This document shows positions 40,179 to 48,387 of a stretch of DNA of 64,000 bases, in pieces (within the stretch, counting starts at the first letter, position 1; each line of letters starts with the position of its first letter). Location of the stretch: positions 124,001 through 188,000 of the forward strand of contig NZ_CP021781.1 in the NCBI RefSeq assembly GCF_003290445.1, given 5' to 3'. The notes beneath the pieces are model-generated. The model saw nothing but the letters and a program-made list of their open reading frames with translations. It was not told the DNA's origin and ran no database searches. Position numbers and translations under genes: made by a program. The stretch comes from Francisella adeliensis (GTDB taxonomy: Bacteria > Pseudomonadota > Gammaproteobacteria > Francisellales > Francisellaceae).

Positions 40179-41858
40179 TTACTTCTTGCTTAATTGCTCT
40201 TTAATTAAGTCACCTAAAGTTGTAGGAGTCATTTGCTCTACTTTGTAGTTAGATTTACCGCCAGTTGAAGCAGATATGCTTTCATCGTCAACAGCTTTGA
40301 TAGATAGAGCAATACTTCTCTTCTTCATGTCAATATTGATGATTCTAGTTTCAACTTCTTGACCTTCAGATAATTCATCACGAACATCTTTAGTGTGCTC
40401 AGTAGAAACTTCAGCAATTCTAATGAAGCCATCGATACCGTTTTCTTCATCAAGCATTACTACAGCACCATTTTCTTGTACTTTAGTGATGTTACCTTTG
40501 ATTAAAGAACCTTTAGGGTGAACATTTACAAAGTTCTTGAATGGGTCTTCAGATAACTGCTTCATGCTAAGAGCGATTCTTTCAAGGTCAGTGTTTACAG
40601 AAACTAATACAGCTTCTACATCATCACCTTTTTTAAGTTCTTTGATAGCTTTTGAAGGGTTGTCCCAAGATACATCAGAGATGTGAACAAGACCATCAAT
40701 ACCACCTTCTAGGCCGATAAATACACCAAACTCAGTGATAGATCTGATTTTACCATGAACTTTATCACCAACTTTGAAATTATCTTCAAAAGAATCCCAA
40801 GGGTTAGCTTTACATTGCTTAATACCTAGAGAAATTCTGTGTTTCTGAGCATCTAACTCAAGTACGATAACTTCAACTTCTTGGCCAATTGATACAGCTT
40901 TGTGAGGGTTAACATTCTTGTTAGTCCAATCCATTTCAGATGTGTGAACAAGACCTTCTATACCTTCTTTAAGCTTAACAAAACAACCATAGTCTGTAAT
41001 GTTTGTAACAGAACCCATAAGCTTAGCGCCTACAGGAAGCTCATTAGCAATATTTAACCAAGGATCTTCACCTAACTGCTTGATACCTAGAGAAATTCTT
41101 TGCTTTTCTTTATCGAATTTAATTACTTTAACATTAATCTCATCACCGATAGTTAATACATCTGTAGGATGGCTGATTCTGCTCCATGAAATATCTGTGA
41201 TATGTAATAGACCATCAACACCACCAAGATCGATGAACGCACCGAAATCTGTGATATTTTTAACGATACCGCTAAGTACTGAACCTTCAGAGATTTTCTC
41301 TAAGATAGCATCTCTATCGCCAGAGTTGTTCTCTTCGATAACAGCTTTTCTTGATACAACAATGTTGTTTCTCTTAGTGTCGATTTTAACTACTTTTAAT
41401 TCGATATCTTTATCTTCTAAATGAGCTACATCTTTTACTGGTCTAGTATCAACTAGAGAACCTGGTAAAAATGCTCTTAAGCCTTCAACATCCATAGTGT
41501 AACCACCACGAACGTGGTTAGTGATTTTACCAAGAATAGTTTCGTTATTTTCAAAAGCATTTTCAACTCTATCCCATAATTCTATTTTCTTAGCTTTATC
41601 TCTTGAAAGTCTAGTCTCACCCCAGCTGTTATCTAATGCTTCTAGCACTACATTTAGCTTATCACCAGCAGCTATCTCTAGCTCACCATCACTGTTTTTA
41701 AGTGATGAAACAGGAATGAAAGACTCTGATTTTAAACCAGCGTCGATCATAGCATAGTCTTTGTCTATACTAACAACTGTTGCTTCGATGATTTTACCTA
41801 CTCTCATCTCTGTTTGTTTTAGAGATTGCTCAAATAGTTCTTTGAAATTTTCTGACAT
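40179..41858 (-). CDS. rpsA: 30S ribosomal protein S1
   Basis: mRNA-binding protein of the 30S subunit, 559 residues from the ATG at 41858 (M-S-E-N-F-K-E-L-F-E-Q), close to E. coli S1 (557). Six S1 repeats in order; repeats 3-6 carry the typical I-T-D-F/Y-G-A/C-F or similar plus G-L-V/L-H-I/T-S pattern. The reading frame extends 18 codons further upstream, but GGAAAT before 41858 and the conserved N-terminus support the shorter start. The transcript has a long leader with two competing hairpins and ends at a strong terminator. It is not followed by ihfB, its partner in enterobacteria. Confidence 0.97.
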   Translation of the reverse strand: MSENFKELFEQSLKQTEMRVGKIIEATVVSIDKDYAMIDAGLKSESFIPVSSLKNSDGELEIAAGDKLNVVLEALDNSWGETRLSRDKAKKIELWDRVENAFENNETILGKITNHVRGGYTMDVEGLRAFLPGSLVDTRPVKDVAHLEDKDIELKVVKIDTKRNNIVVSRKAVIEENNSGDRDAILEKISEGSVLSGIVKNITDFGAFIDLGGVDGLLHITDISWSRISHPTDVLTIGDEINVKVIKFDKEKQRISLGIKQLGEDPWLNIANELPVGAKLMGSVTNITDYGCFVKLKEGIEGLVHTSEMDWTNKNVNPHKAVSIGQEVEVIVLELDAQKHRISLGIKQCKANPWDSFEDNFKVGDKVHGKIRSITEFGVFIGLEGGIDGLVHISDVSWDNPSKAIKELKKGDDVEAVLVSVNTDLERIALSMKQLSEDPFKNFVNVHPKGSLIKGNITKVQENGAVVMLDEENGIDGFIRIAEVSTEHTKDVRDELSEGQEVETRIINIDMKKRSIALSIKAVDDESISASTGGKSNYKVEQMTPTTLGDLIKEQLSKK

Positions 41859-41896
41859 TTTTTGATTTCCATTTCCAGTGTGGTTGGTTTTACAAA

Positions 41897-41938
41897 GTTT
41901 ACTGATACCCACCGGTAATTATAAAAATACCAGTAAAC
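41897..41938 (-). promoter_or_regulatory. rpsA leader with two mutually exclusive hairpins
   Basis: On the transcript strand, GTTTACTG (41938-41931) pairs perfectly with CAGTAAAC (41904-41897), eight pairs. Alternatively ACTGGTA (41934-41928) pairs with TACCGGT (41917-41911), seven pairs with one G-U, around a ten-base loop. The two pairings share bases 41931-41934 and cannot coexist. The S1 start is about 40 bases downstream. Autogenous control by S1 is known in E. coli; here this is inference. Confidence 0.5.
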
Positions 41939-42073
41939 ATTTTTTGCATTGTACAAGTTTATAGAAATACTGATTATACTTCAAGAGTAAAATTTTTAGG
42001 TTAAGACTTGGCTTTATAGCTTTAATCCGACACAATTAACTAACACAAGAGTGATAAGAAAATTATCAAGCTA

Positions 42074-42538
42074 ATGAGTAATGAGTTTTTAGACCACGAA
42101 TTTTTTATGAAAAAGGCATATTACCAAGCCTTATTGGCTTATAAGATAGGAGAGGTCCCTGTTGGAGCTGTGCTCGTTGACGGAGATAACAATATAATCG
42201 CTGAAGGTTTTAACCAGACGATAACTTTGAAAGACCCTACAGCTCATGCTGAAACATTAGTTTTAAGAAAAGCAGCTCAACAATTAGATAATTATCGCTT
42301 ACTAGATACAAAATTGTATGTCACATTGGAGCCATGTATAATGTGTATAGGTGCTCTAATTCAGGCTAGAGTCGGTAATCTTTTTTTTGGCTGTGACGAT
42401 TCTCGAGTTGGGATTTTATCAAAAGAGAAGCTTCACAAGAATAAAGATATTAACCATAATCTTAATGTTGTAGGTGGTATAATGTCACAACAATGTGGTG
42501 AACTTTTAAAAAACTTTTTTAGGGAACGAAGAAAGTAA
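42074..42538 (+). CDS. tadA: tRNA adenosine(34) deaminase
   Basis: Converts A34 to inosine in tRNA-Arg(ACG), an essential wobble edit. 154 residues; zinc-deaminase motif H58-A-E60 and P-C88-I-M-C91, with Glu60 as proton shuttle. The start M-S-N-E-F-L-D-H-E-F-F-M fits family length. It is divergent from rpsA, with a 215-base gap between, and ddl starts three bases after its stop. Confidence 0.94.
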   Translation: MSNEFLDHEFFMKKAYYQALLAYKIGEVPVGAVLVDGDNNIIAEGFNQTITLKDPTAHAETLVLRKAAQQLDNYRLLDTKLYVTLEPCIMCIGALIQARVGNLFFGCDDSRVGILSKEKLHKNKDINHNLNVVGGIMSQQCGELLKNFFRERRK

Positions 42539-42541
42539 GTT

Positions 42542-43429
42542 ATGGCAAATGAAAAAATAGTAGTTTTATATGGTGGAGATTCGCCAGAAAGAGAGGTTTC
42601 GCTTAAGTCAGGTGAGGCTGTTATAAAATCTTTACAGAAACAACAGTATGACTGTGTAGGTTTAGATGCTAGTCATAAACAGCTAGTAGAAAAACTTTTA
42701 GAAATCCAACCAGATAAATGCTTTATTGCTCTTCATGGGGAAGACGGTGAAAATGGTAGGGTTGCAGCTCTTTTAGAAATGCTTAATATCCCACATACTA
42801 CTTGTAGCATGAAGGCAGGTGTTGTAACAATGGATAAAATGATTTCAAAAGAAATATTGATACATAATAAAATGCCAACACCATTCGCTAAAATTTTAAC
42901 AAAAAATCTCGTTGGTGAAGATGAGATAAGTTTTCCTGTCGCAGTAAAACCTGCTAACGGAGGCTCAAGCATAGCTACATTTAAAGTCAAAAAAATATCT
43001 GATTTGAAAGCAGCTTATAATGAGGCTTCAAAGTATGGTAAAGTCATGGTTGAGCAGTGGATCACTGGTAAAGAGATAACGGTTACAGTTATAAATGATG
43101 AAGTCTACTCCTCTGTATGGATAGAGCCCTTGAATGAATTTTATGATTATGAATCAAAATACAGTGGTAAGTCGATTTATCATAGTCCAAGTGGACTTGG
43201 TAAAGATAAAGAATTAGAAGTTCGAAGGCTTGCAAAAAAAACGTATGATATCTTAGGTTGTAGTGGTCATGCTAGAGTTGACTTTATATACAGTAATGGC
43301 TTGTTCTATATTATGGAAGTTAATTCATCTCCAGGAATGACAGAAAATAGTTTATCCCCAAAATCAGCAGCAGCTGAAGGGGTAACTTTCGATGAACTAG
43401 TTAGAACAATTATAGAACAAGCAAAATGA
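42542..43429 (+). CDS. ddl: D-alanine-D-alanine ligase
   Basis: Joins two D-Ala for peptidoglycan in the cytoplasm, 295 residues, ATP-grasp fold. It has the N-terminal G-G-D-S-P-E-R-E-V-S-L-K-S-G, L-H-G-E-D-G-E-N-G, V-K-P-A-N-G-G-S-S and the C-terminal E-V-N-S-S-P-G-M-T motif, which carries the metal and D-Ala ligands. It is shorter than DdlA/B (about 306). It overlaps ftsQ by four bases (ATGA), the classical division-cell-wall pairing. Confidence 0.95.
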   Translation: MANEKIVVLYGGDSPEREVSLKSGEAVIKSLQKQQYDCVGLDASHKQLVEKLLEIQPDKCFIALHGEDGENGRVAALLEMLNIPHTTCSMKAGVVTMDKMISKEILIHNKMPTPFAKILTKNLVGEDEISFPVAVKPANGGSSIATFKVKKISDLKAAYNEASKYGKVMVEQWITGKEITVTVINDEVYSSVWIEPLNEFYDYESKYSGKSIYHSPSGLGKDKELEVRRLAKKTYDILGCSGHARVDFIYSNGLFYIMEVNSSPGMTENSLSPKSAAAEGVTFDELVRTIIEQAK

Positions 43430-44109
43430 TTAGAATAGTTAGAAAGCTTTTAATATTAATTGTAATATTAGCTACAATATTGGTAGCTACTTTATATGTG
43501 GTTGGCAAGACAGATAAAACTATTTCTAGAGTTGATATTGTTTCTAATGATGGTTTGTCCTATATATCTAAGCAATCATTAATTGATAACCTTGCTAAAG
43601 ACGGAAGTAAAGAGTGGTTTGATGTAAATGTAAATGAAATTGAACACTCACTTTATAATATTAAAGGTGTTGATTATGCTCTGGTTAAAAAAATATGGCC
43701 ATCTACAATAGTTATATACCTCTTTGATCATAAACCTGTAGCTTATTGGAATAATAGTGAAATACTGTTAGATAACATGGAACTAATTAAACCAGAAGTA
43801 TTTAGTTATAATGGAGATTTACCCCATATTCAAAGTGATAATCCAGAGAGTAGAGACTATATTTTTGACACCTATCAAAACCTTGAAAAAATAGCCACTA
43901 GTAAGGATGAATCAATATTAGAGATTATCTATAAGGGTAACCAATTCCAGCTTGTACTTTCAGGTGGTATGAATGTTATGCTTGGGTCTAGTAAACTTGG
44001 TGCGAAATTGAAAGAATTTTTTGCTAATTTTAAGAAAGTTAGAAATTATGAATCAGTTAAATATTTCGACATGAGATATACAGATGGGTTTACTGTTAAA
44101 TACAGTTAA
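43426..44109 (+). CDS. ftsQ: cell division protein FtsQ
   Basis: Bitopic divisome protein, 227 residues: a short cytoplasmic tail, one membrane helix near residues 8-27, then a POTRA domain (I-S-R-V-D-I-V-S-N-D-G-L...) and the beta-domain. It binds FtsB/FtsL in the periplasm. It overlaps ddl by ATGA. In most gammaproteobacteria ftsA follows directly; here a long acyltransferase gene comes next, 28 bases after the stop, so ftsA and ftsZ must lie elsewhere or beyond an insertion. Confidence 0.9.
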   Translation: MIRIVRKLLILIVILATILVATLYVVGKTDKTISRVDIVSNDGLSYISKQSLIDNLAKDGSKEWFDVNVNEIEHSLYNIKGVDYALVKKIWPSTIVIYLFDHKPVAYWNNSEILLDNMELIKPEVFSYNGDLPHIQSDNPESRDYIFDTYQNLEKIATSKDESILEIIYKGNQFQLVLSGGMNVMLGSSKLGAKLKEFFANFKKVRNYESVKYFDMRYTDGFTVKYS

Positions 44110-44137
44110 AATTTTATGATAGAAGGTTATATCATTA

Positions 44138-46132
44138 ATGAGTAATATAAAGTACCGCAAAGATATAGATGGATTAAGAGCCTTTGCTGTTATTTCTGTA
44201 GTTTTATTTCACTTAGAATTTAGTTGGGTTAAATCAGGTTTTCTTGGCGTTGATGTTTTCTTTGTAATATCGGGGTACTTAATAACTACAATTATCATTA
44301 GAGATTTACAACAAGGTATATTCTCTATAAAAAACTTCTATTTACGCAGAATTAGAAGAATACTTCCTGCTTTAATTGTCGTTACACTATTTTCCTCTTT
44401 TTTCGCTTGGCTAATCCTTACTCCAGGCGACTTAATGAGTTACTCAAAGTCGTTAATAACTGCTTTAGGTTCTTTTTCAAACTTGTTTTTCTTTAAAACT
44501 CTTAACTTTGGATATTTCAATACTGATTCAAGCATAATACCTTTGCTTCATACATGGTCTTTAGGTATCGAAGAGCAGTTTTATATTGTTTGGCCAATTA
44601 TTTTAATACTACTTTTTAAACTGAAACTATCTTCAAAGAAAAATCTTGTCATTATAACTGTTATCTTAACATTAGCTTCCATATCATTCTTCTTTTGGAA
44701 ACACTTTCCTAAATTTTACTATATCCCTATAGCTAGAGGGTTTGAGCTATTATTTGGTTGTATTCTAGCTATATTACTTAACAATAGAAAAGCTGTATCA
44801 CATAATAAGTTTACTCTAAATGCTTTATCTATAGCTTCATTTATTATGATGGTAGTTCCATGCTATTTTGTGGTAGTACCTTACCCAAGTATATGGACTC
44901 TTGTCGCATGTTTAGGTGCTGCTATGTATATATTCAGCGGTAGCTATCAAAATACTACGCCAATATTTAATAGAGTACTTTCTTTTAAACCTTTTGTAGC
45001 CATTGGAGTTATATCATACTCTTTATATCTTTGGCACTGGCCTATAATTGCTTATGCTAATTATATGAGTTTAACTAAAACACCTGTTGTTTGTTTGGTT
45101 ATATTTATTGTAAGTATTGTGTTAGCAACGCTATCATATTTCTTTGTTGAAAAACCATTTAGGCATAAAATTAAATTTAATCTAACAAAAAGTGTTTTAC
45201 TATTATGGATAACACCAATAATAATTGCTTGCTTGTTTGCTTTAGGTACAAGACATATTGCTGGATTTGGGTTTAATAGCATAAGTAAAGAAACACAAGA
45301 CAAGACATCTTTTTATGGAGTTTTAAAGAAAGATTCACTATGTTATAACGAAGAAGGTGAAAACCCTAATTTCCTTAAAGATTCAGCGATACTTCCAGAT
45401 TTTAAAAAGTGTGAAATAGGTAGAAATAAAAACGATATATCTCCAGATGTGCTTGTGGTAGGTGATTCTCATGCATTTTCAGATACGGGAATGCTGAATG
45501 TAATGCTTAAAAATGCAAAATTATCTGGATATGTTGTAACACAAAGTAGTACGCCGCTTCTGATAAGAAAAGCTAATGAGTATGAAAATGGCTCGAGCGT
45601 TAAAAATCGAGATACTGTTGTCGTTGAAATGTTAAAAAAACATAAGTTTAAATATGTGGTTATTGCTGGAAATTGGGTTAATCATAAGCCTATAAATATC
45701 CTTAAGCAACGACTCTTAAATGATATTGAGTTTATAGAGTCTCAAGGTGCAGTTCCTGTTTTAATGGTAGACTCACCATCTAGTACTATTCAGCCAACCT
45801 GCGGATTAACGCGACTTGGAAAGATTTTAGGGTCAAGATGTTATTTTGCAAAAGAAAATCCTAAATTTGATGATGAAGAAGTGAATCAATTAATATATAA
45901 AATTCAAGCAAATAACAAAAAAGTAAAGGTTATTGACCCTACAAAAATTATTTGTGATAATGAAAAGTGTTATACATCAATAGGTGAAACACCTTTGTAT
46001 TTTAATCAGTCAACGGATTATAATAGTCATTTAAGTTATGCTGGATCGACTTTAATTGGAGAGCTTTATCTGAAGAAATATGATAATCCATTTCTTAAGA
46101 CTGTAACTACATCGACAGAAACTAAAACTTGA
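44138..46132 (+). CDS. OafA-like O-acyltransferase with SGNH domain
   Basis: Membrane O-acyltransferase, 664 residues. The N-terminal part (to about residue 360) is an acyltransferase-3 domain with ten or so membrane helices and the R-x-x-D-G-L-R-A start (K-D-I-D-G-L-R-A-F-A-V). The C-terminal part (about 430-655) is an SGNH hydrolase-like domain with G-D-S-H near residue 438 and a D-x-x-x-H near the end (D-Y-N-S-H-L-S). Such fusions acetylate O-antigen, peptidoglycan or other surface sugars; the acceptor is unknown. ATG 44138 is near AGAAGG. It sits between ftsQ and the queuosine genes. Confidence 0.88.
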   Translation: MSNIKYRKDIDGLRAFAVISVVLFHLEFSWVKSGFLGVDVFFVISGYLITTIIIRDLQQGIFSIKNFYLRRIRRILPALIVVTLFSSFFAWLILTPGDLMSYSKSLITALGSFSNLFFFKTLNFGYFNTDSSIIPLLHTWSLGIEEQFYIVWPIILILLFKLKLSSKKNLVIITVILTLASISFFFWKHFPKFYYIPIARGFELLFGCILAILLNNRKAVSHNKFTLNALSIASFIMMVVPCYFVVVPYPSIWTLVACLGAAMYIFSGSYQNTTPIFNRVLSFKPFVAIGVISYSLYLWHWPIIAYANYMSLTKTPVVCLVIFIVSIVLATLSYFFVEKPFRHKIKFNLTKSVLLLWITPIIIACLFALGTRHIAGFGFNSISKETQDKTSFYGVLKKDSLCYNEEGENPNFLKDSAILPDFKKCEIGRNKNDISPDVLVVGDSHAFSDTGMLNVMLKNAKLSGYVVTQSSTPLLIRKANEYENGSSVKNRDTVVVEMLKKHKFKYVVIAGNWVNHKPINILKQRLLNDIEFIESQGAVPVLMVDSPSSTIQPTCGLTRLGKILGSRCYFAKENPKFDDEEVNQLIYKIQANNKKVKVIDPTKIICDNEKCYTSIGETPLYFNQSTDYNSHLSYAGSTLIGELYLKKYDNPFLKTVTTSTETKT

Positions 46133-46190
46133 CCTAAAGTGTTTACAAATATACTATTTGCTAAAATATTTAAACTATTTATGTTCAAAA

Positions 46191-47069
46191 TTGAAAGATA
46201 TAACTTATTCTGAAATTTTTTATTCCCCTCAGGGTGAAGGTCATTATACTGGTGTGGTGAGTGCTTGGATTAGACTTTTCTCGTGTAATTTGCAGTGCGA
46301 TGGTTTTGGTCAAAAAGATCCAACAGATGTAAATATTTATCAGTTACCATATAAAACTTGTGATGTTTCTAATATTAAGAGAATGAAAGATTTACCTGTT
46401 TTTGAAACAGGCTGTGATAGTAGCTATTCATGGTCAAAGAAATTCAAACACTTAGCCAAAACTCAAAGTATCGAGAAAACTGTCGATGAATTAGAAAATA
46501 TACTCCCAACAAAAAAGTTTTTGCATAAAGATTCAAAGCAAGAAACACATTTATGCATTACTGGTGGAGAACCATTGATTAATCAAGATCAAATAGTTGC
46601 TATGCTGCAAGAATTTGAAAGAAGAGAGAACTTGCCTAAGTTTATTACTATTGAAACTAATGGTACACAAAAACTAAATAATGAGTTTAAAAAATATTTT
46701 AAAAAATATATCGCAAAAGGAAATGAGTTATTTTTATCGGTATCACCCAAACTTTTTAGCATAACAGGTGAGAAAAGAGCTAAAGCCATTAAGCCTGAAA
46801 CTATCAAGGAATATTATGAGTTATCATCAAAAGGGCAATTAAAGTTTGTTATTGATAATAAGCAACCTTCACAAATCGAGTTAGAAGAGTTAGTTAGTAT
46901 ATTTAGAACATATGGTATTTGGTATAATGTATGGTGTATGCCTTTAGGGGCTTTAAAAGAGCAGCAGTATAAGATAGCTCGAGAGGTAGCAGAGTATGCA
47001 AGCTCTAAGGGGTATTATACTTGTGCTAGAGTACATACATATTTATTTGGTAATGAGATAGGGACATAA
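46191..47069 (+). CDS. queE: 7-carboxy-7-deazaguanine synthase QueE, atypical
   Basis: Radical-SAM enzyme that rearranges carboxy-tetrahydropterin to CDG. The N-terminal Y-S-E-I-F-Y-S-P-Q-G-E-G-H-Y-T-G is clear QueE. The cluster motif reads C-N-L-Q-C-D-G-F: two cysteines are present (residues 32 and 36 from the TTG at 46191), but the third position is Phe. Cysteines 57 and 75 lie further on in an insertion (G-C-D-S-S-Y-S-W-S-K-K-F). The later G-G-E-P-L motif is normal. At 292 residues it is longer than E. coli QueE. Start unclear: the only in-frame options are TTG 46191 or 46158. An ATG at 46181 is one base out of frame, separated by an A4 run. queD follows after five bases. Confidence 0.85.
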   Translation: MKDITYSEIFYSPQGEGHYTGVVSAWIRLFSCNLQCDGFGQKDPTDVNIYQLPYKTCDVSNIKRMKDLPVFETGCDSSYSWSKKFKHLAKTQSIEKTVDELENILPTKKFLHKDSKQETHLCITGGEPLINQDQIVAMLQEFERRENLPKFITIETNGTQKLNNEFKKYFKKYIAKGNELFLSVSPKLFSITGEKRAKAIKPETIKEYYELSSKGQLKFVIDNKQPSQIELEELVSIFRTYGIWYNVWCMPLGALKEQQYKIAREVAEYASSKGYYTCARVHTYLFGNEIGT

Positions 47070-47074
47070 AGTCA

Positions 47075-47611
47075 ATGTGGCAAATTAGTAAATCTTTTGA
47101 TTTTTGTTATGGACATCGAGTTTGGGCTCAAGAGTTAAATTCTGAGTTCAGTGAAAATAAAAAATGTTCGTGTCGACATTTACACGGTCATAATGGTACA
47201 GCTACAATAAATCTTGTTTCTGAAAGTTTAGATAAACAAGGTATGGTTACTGATTTTGGTAATTTAAGCTGGTTTAAAACATGGTTAAAAAATCATATCG
47301 ACCATAAATTTATTCTAGATATTAATGACCCATTATTTATGAGTCTTACTCATTCAAAAGAGTTGCAGAATCAAAGTTTTGAAGGGCTACAGATTGCTCA
47401 AGCAATCGTGCAAGATGGAAGTCTTGACAAGCATTTACAAGAGTATTTAAATAGCTTTGTTGTGGTTAATTTTATACCTACATCAGAAAATTTAGCTAAA
47501 TGGTTATGTCAGATAATTTCTCATAAAATGAAGCAATTAAATATAAAGGTTCATAGTGTCGAACTTTATGAAACGCCTAAATCAAAAAGTATATATTATA
47601 ACAATCAATAA
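47075..47611 (+). CDS. queD: 6-carboxy-tetrahydropterin synthase QueD
   Basis: Converts dihydroneopterin triphosphate, the FolE product, to 6-carboxy-5,6,7,8-tetrahydropterin. 178 residues, longer than E. coli QueD (121). Zinc ligands H14, H37 and H39 (in L-H-G-H-N); the likely catalytic Cys33 lies four residues before H37. A later D-H-K-F pair is also conserved. It begins five bases after queE, so they are one unit; a 117-base gap separates it from folE. Confidence 0.92.
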   Translation: MWQISKSFDFCYGHRVWAQELNSEFSENKKCSCRHLHGHNGTATINLVSESLDKQGMVTDFGNLSWFKTWLKNHIDHKFILDINDPLFMSLTHSKELQNQSFEGLQIAQAIVQDGSLDKHLQEYLNSFVVVNFIPTSENLAKWLCQIISHKMKQLNIKVHSVELYETPKSKSIYYNNQ

Positions 47612-47728
47612 CATCAGTTATAAAAACCTACCTTACGTATAATGTTTTCTATTTTTAGTCAAATTTATGTTTAGTGCGTAATATCAGTTATAATAGTTCA
47701 AAATATTAATTAATAAAAGTTTACCACT
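47612..47728 (+). promoter_or_regulatory. gap before folE with repeated ATCAGTTATAA
   Basis: An 11-base direct repeat ATCAGTTATAA occurs at 47613-47623 and 47683-47693, 70 bases apart. The second copy provides a TATAAT -10-like hexamer (47689-47694) about 35 bases before the folE ATG, and a second TATAAT lies at 47636-47641. No strong -35 is seen. A preQ1 riboswitch was looked for and not recognised. Confidence 0.35.
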
Positions 47729-48385
47729 ATGGATTCAGATAAAGAATTAGGTCTTAGAGTTAGAGAGCTTTTGATAAGCAAAAAGCTTGAAACACCATTA
47801 AGAGAAGGGTTTGAATTAAATAATTCTAACAAGATTGAAATAGAAAAAAATTTCGAAAGTATTTTATATAATCTTGGTTTGGATTTGGAAAATGATTCTC
47901 TAAAAAAATCACCTAAAAGAATAGCTGATATGTATATCAATGAGTTATTTAAAGGACTTGATTATAATAATTTCCCAAAATGCTCGGCTATAGAAAATAA
48001 TGTAGAGTATAATGATATTGTAATAGAAAAAGATATTACAACTTCTTCAACTTGCGAACATCACTTTGTAATGATTGATGGTTTTACACATATTGGATAT
48101 ATTCCGAATAAAAAAATCATAGGATTATCAAAGTTTAATAGAATAACAGATTTTTTTGCAACACGACCACAAGTACAAGAACGATTAACTAGGCAAATCT
48201 TTGAAACTTTAAAGTATATTTTAGAGACAGAAGATGTAGCGGTAGTAATGGAAGCAAAACATAATTGTGTCAGAGCTCGTGGGATTAAAGATTATAATTC
48301 AACAACAATAACCTCAGCTATGGGAGGTGCATTTATGGATGATAGTGCATGTCGTAAAGAGTTTATGGATTTGGTTAGGAAATAG
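47729..48385 (+). CDS. folE: GTP cyclohydrolase I
   Basis: Opens GTP to dihydroneopterin triphosphate, first step for folate and for queuosine. 218 residues, FolE-I type: zinc ligands Cys109, His112 and Cys180 in S-T-C-E-H-H and H-N-C-V-R-A-R-G, plus G-L-S-K-F-N-R-I and R-P-Q-V-Q-E-R-L-T. It lies three bases before queC and 117 bases after queD, so it probably supplies the deazaguanine pathway, though it may also be the cell's folate enzyme. Confidence 0.95.
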   Translation: MDSDKELGLRVRELLISKKLETPLREGFELNNSNKIEIEKNFESILYNLGLDLENDSLKKSPKRIADMYINELFKGLDYNNFPKCSAIENNVEYNDIVIEKDITTSSTCEHHFVMIDGFTHIGYIPNKKIIGLSKFNRITDFFATRPQVQERLTRQIFETLKYILETEDVAVVMEAKHNCVRARGIKDYNSTTITSAMGGAFMDDSACRKEFMDLVRK

Positions 48386-48387
48386 AT

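Noticed and set aside
41859-41912. 18-codon extension of rpsA
   Set aside because: It runs through the leader hairpin region, and the internal ATG begins the conserved S1 N-terminus with a ribosome site.
47612-47728. preQ1 riboswitch before folE
   Set aside because: The short stem and A-rich tail of preQ1 aptamers were not found; only a direct repeat and promoter-like boxes are seen.
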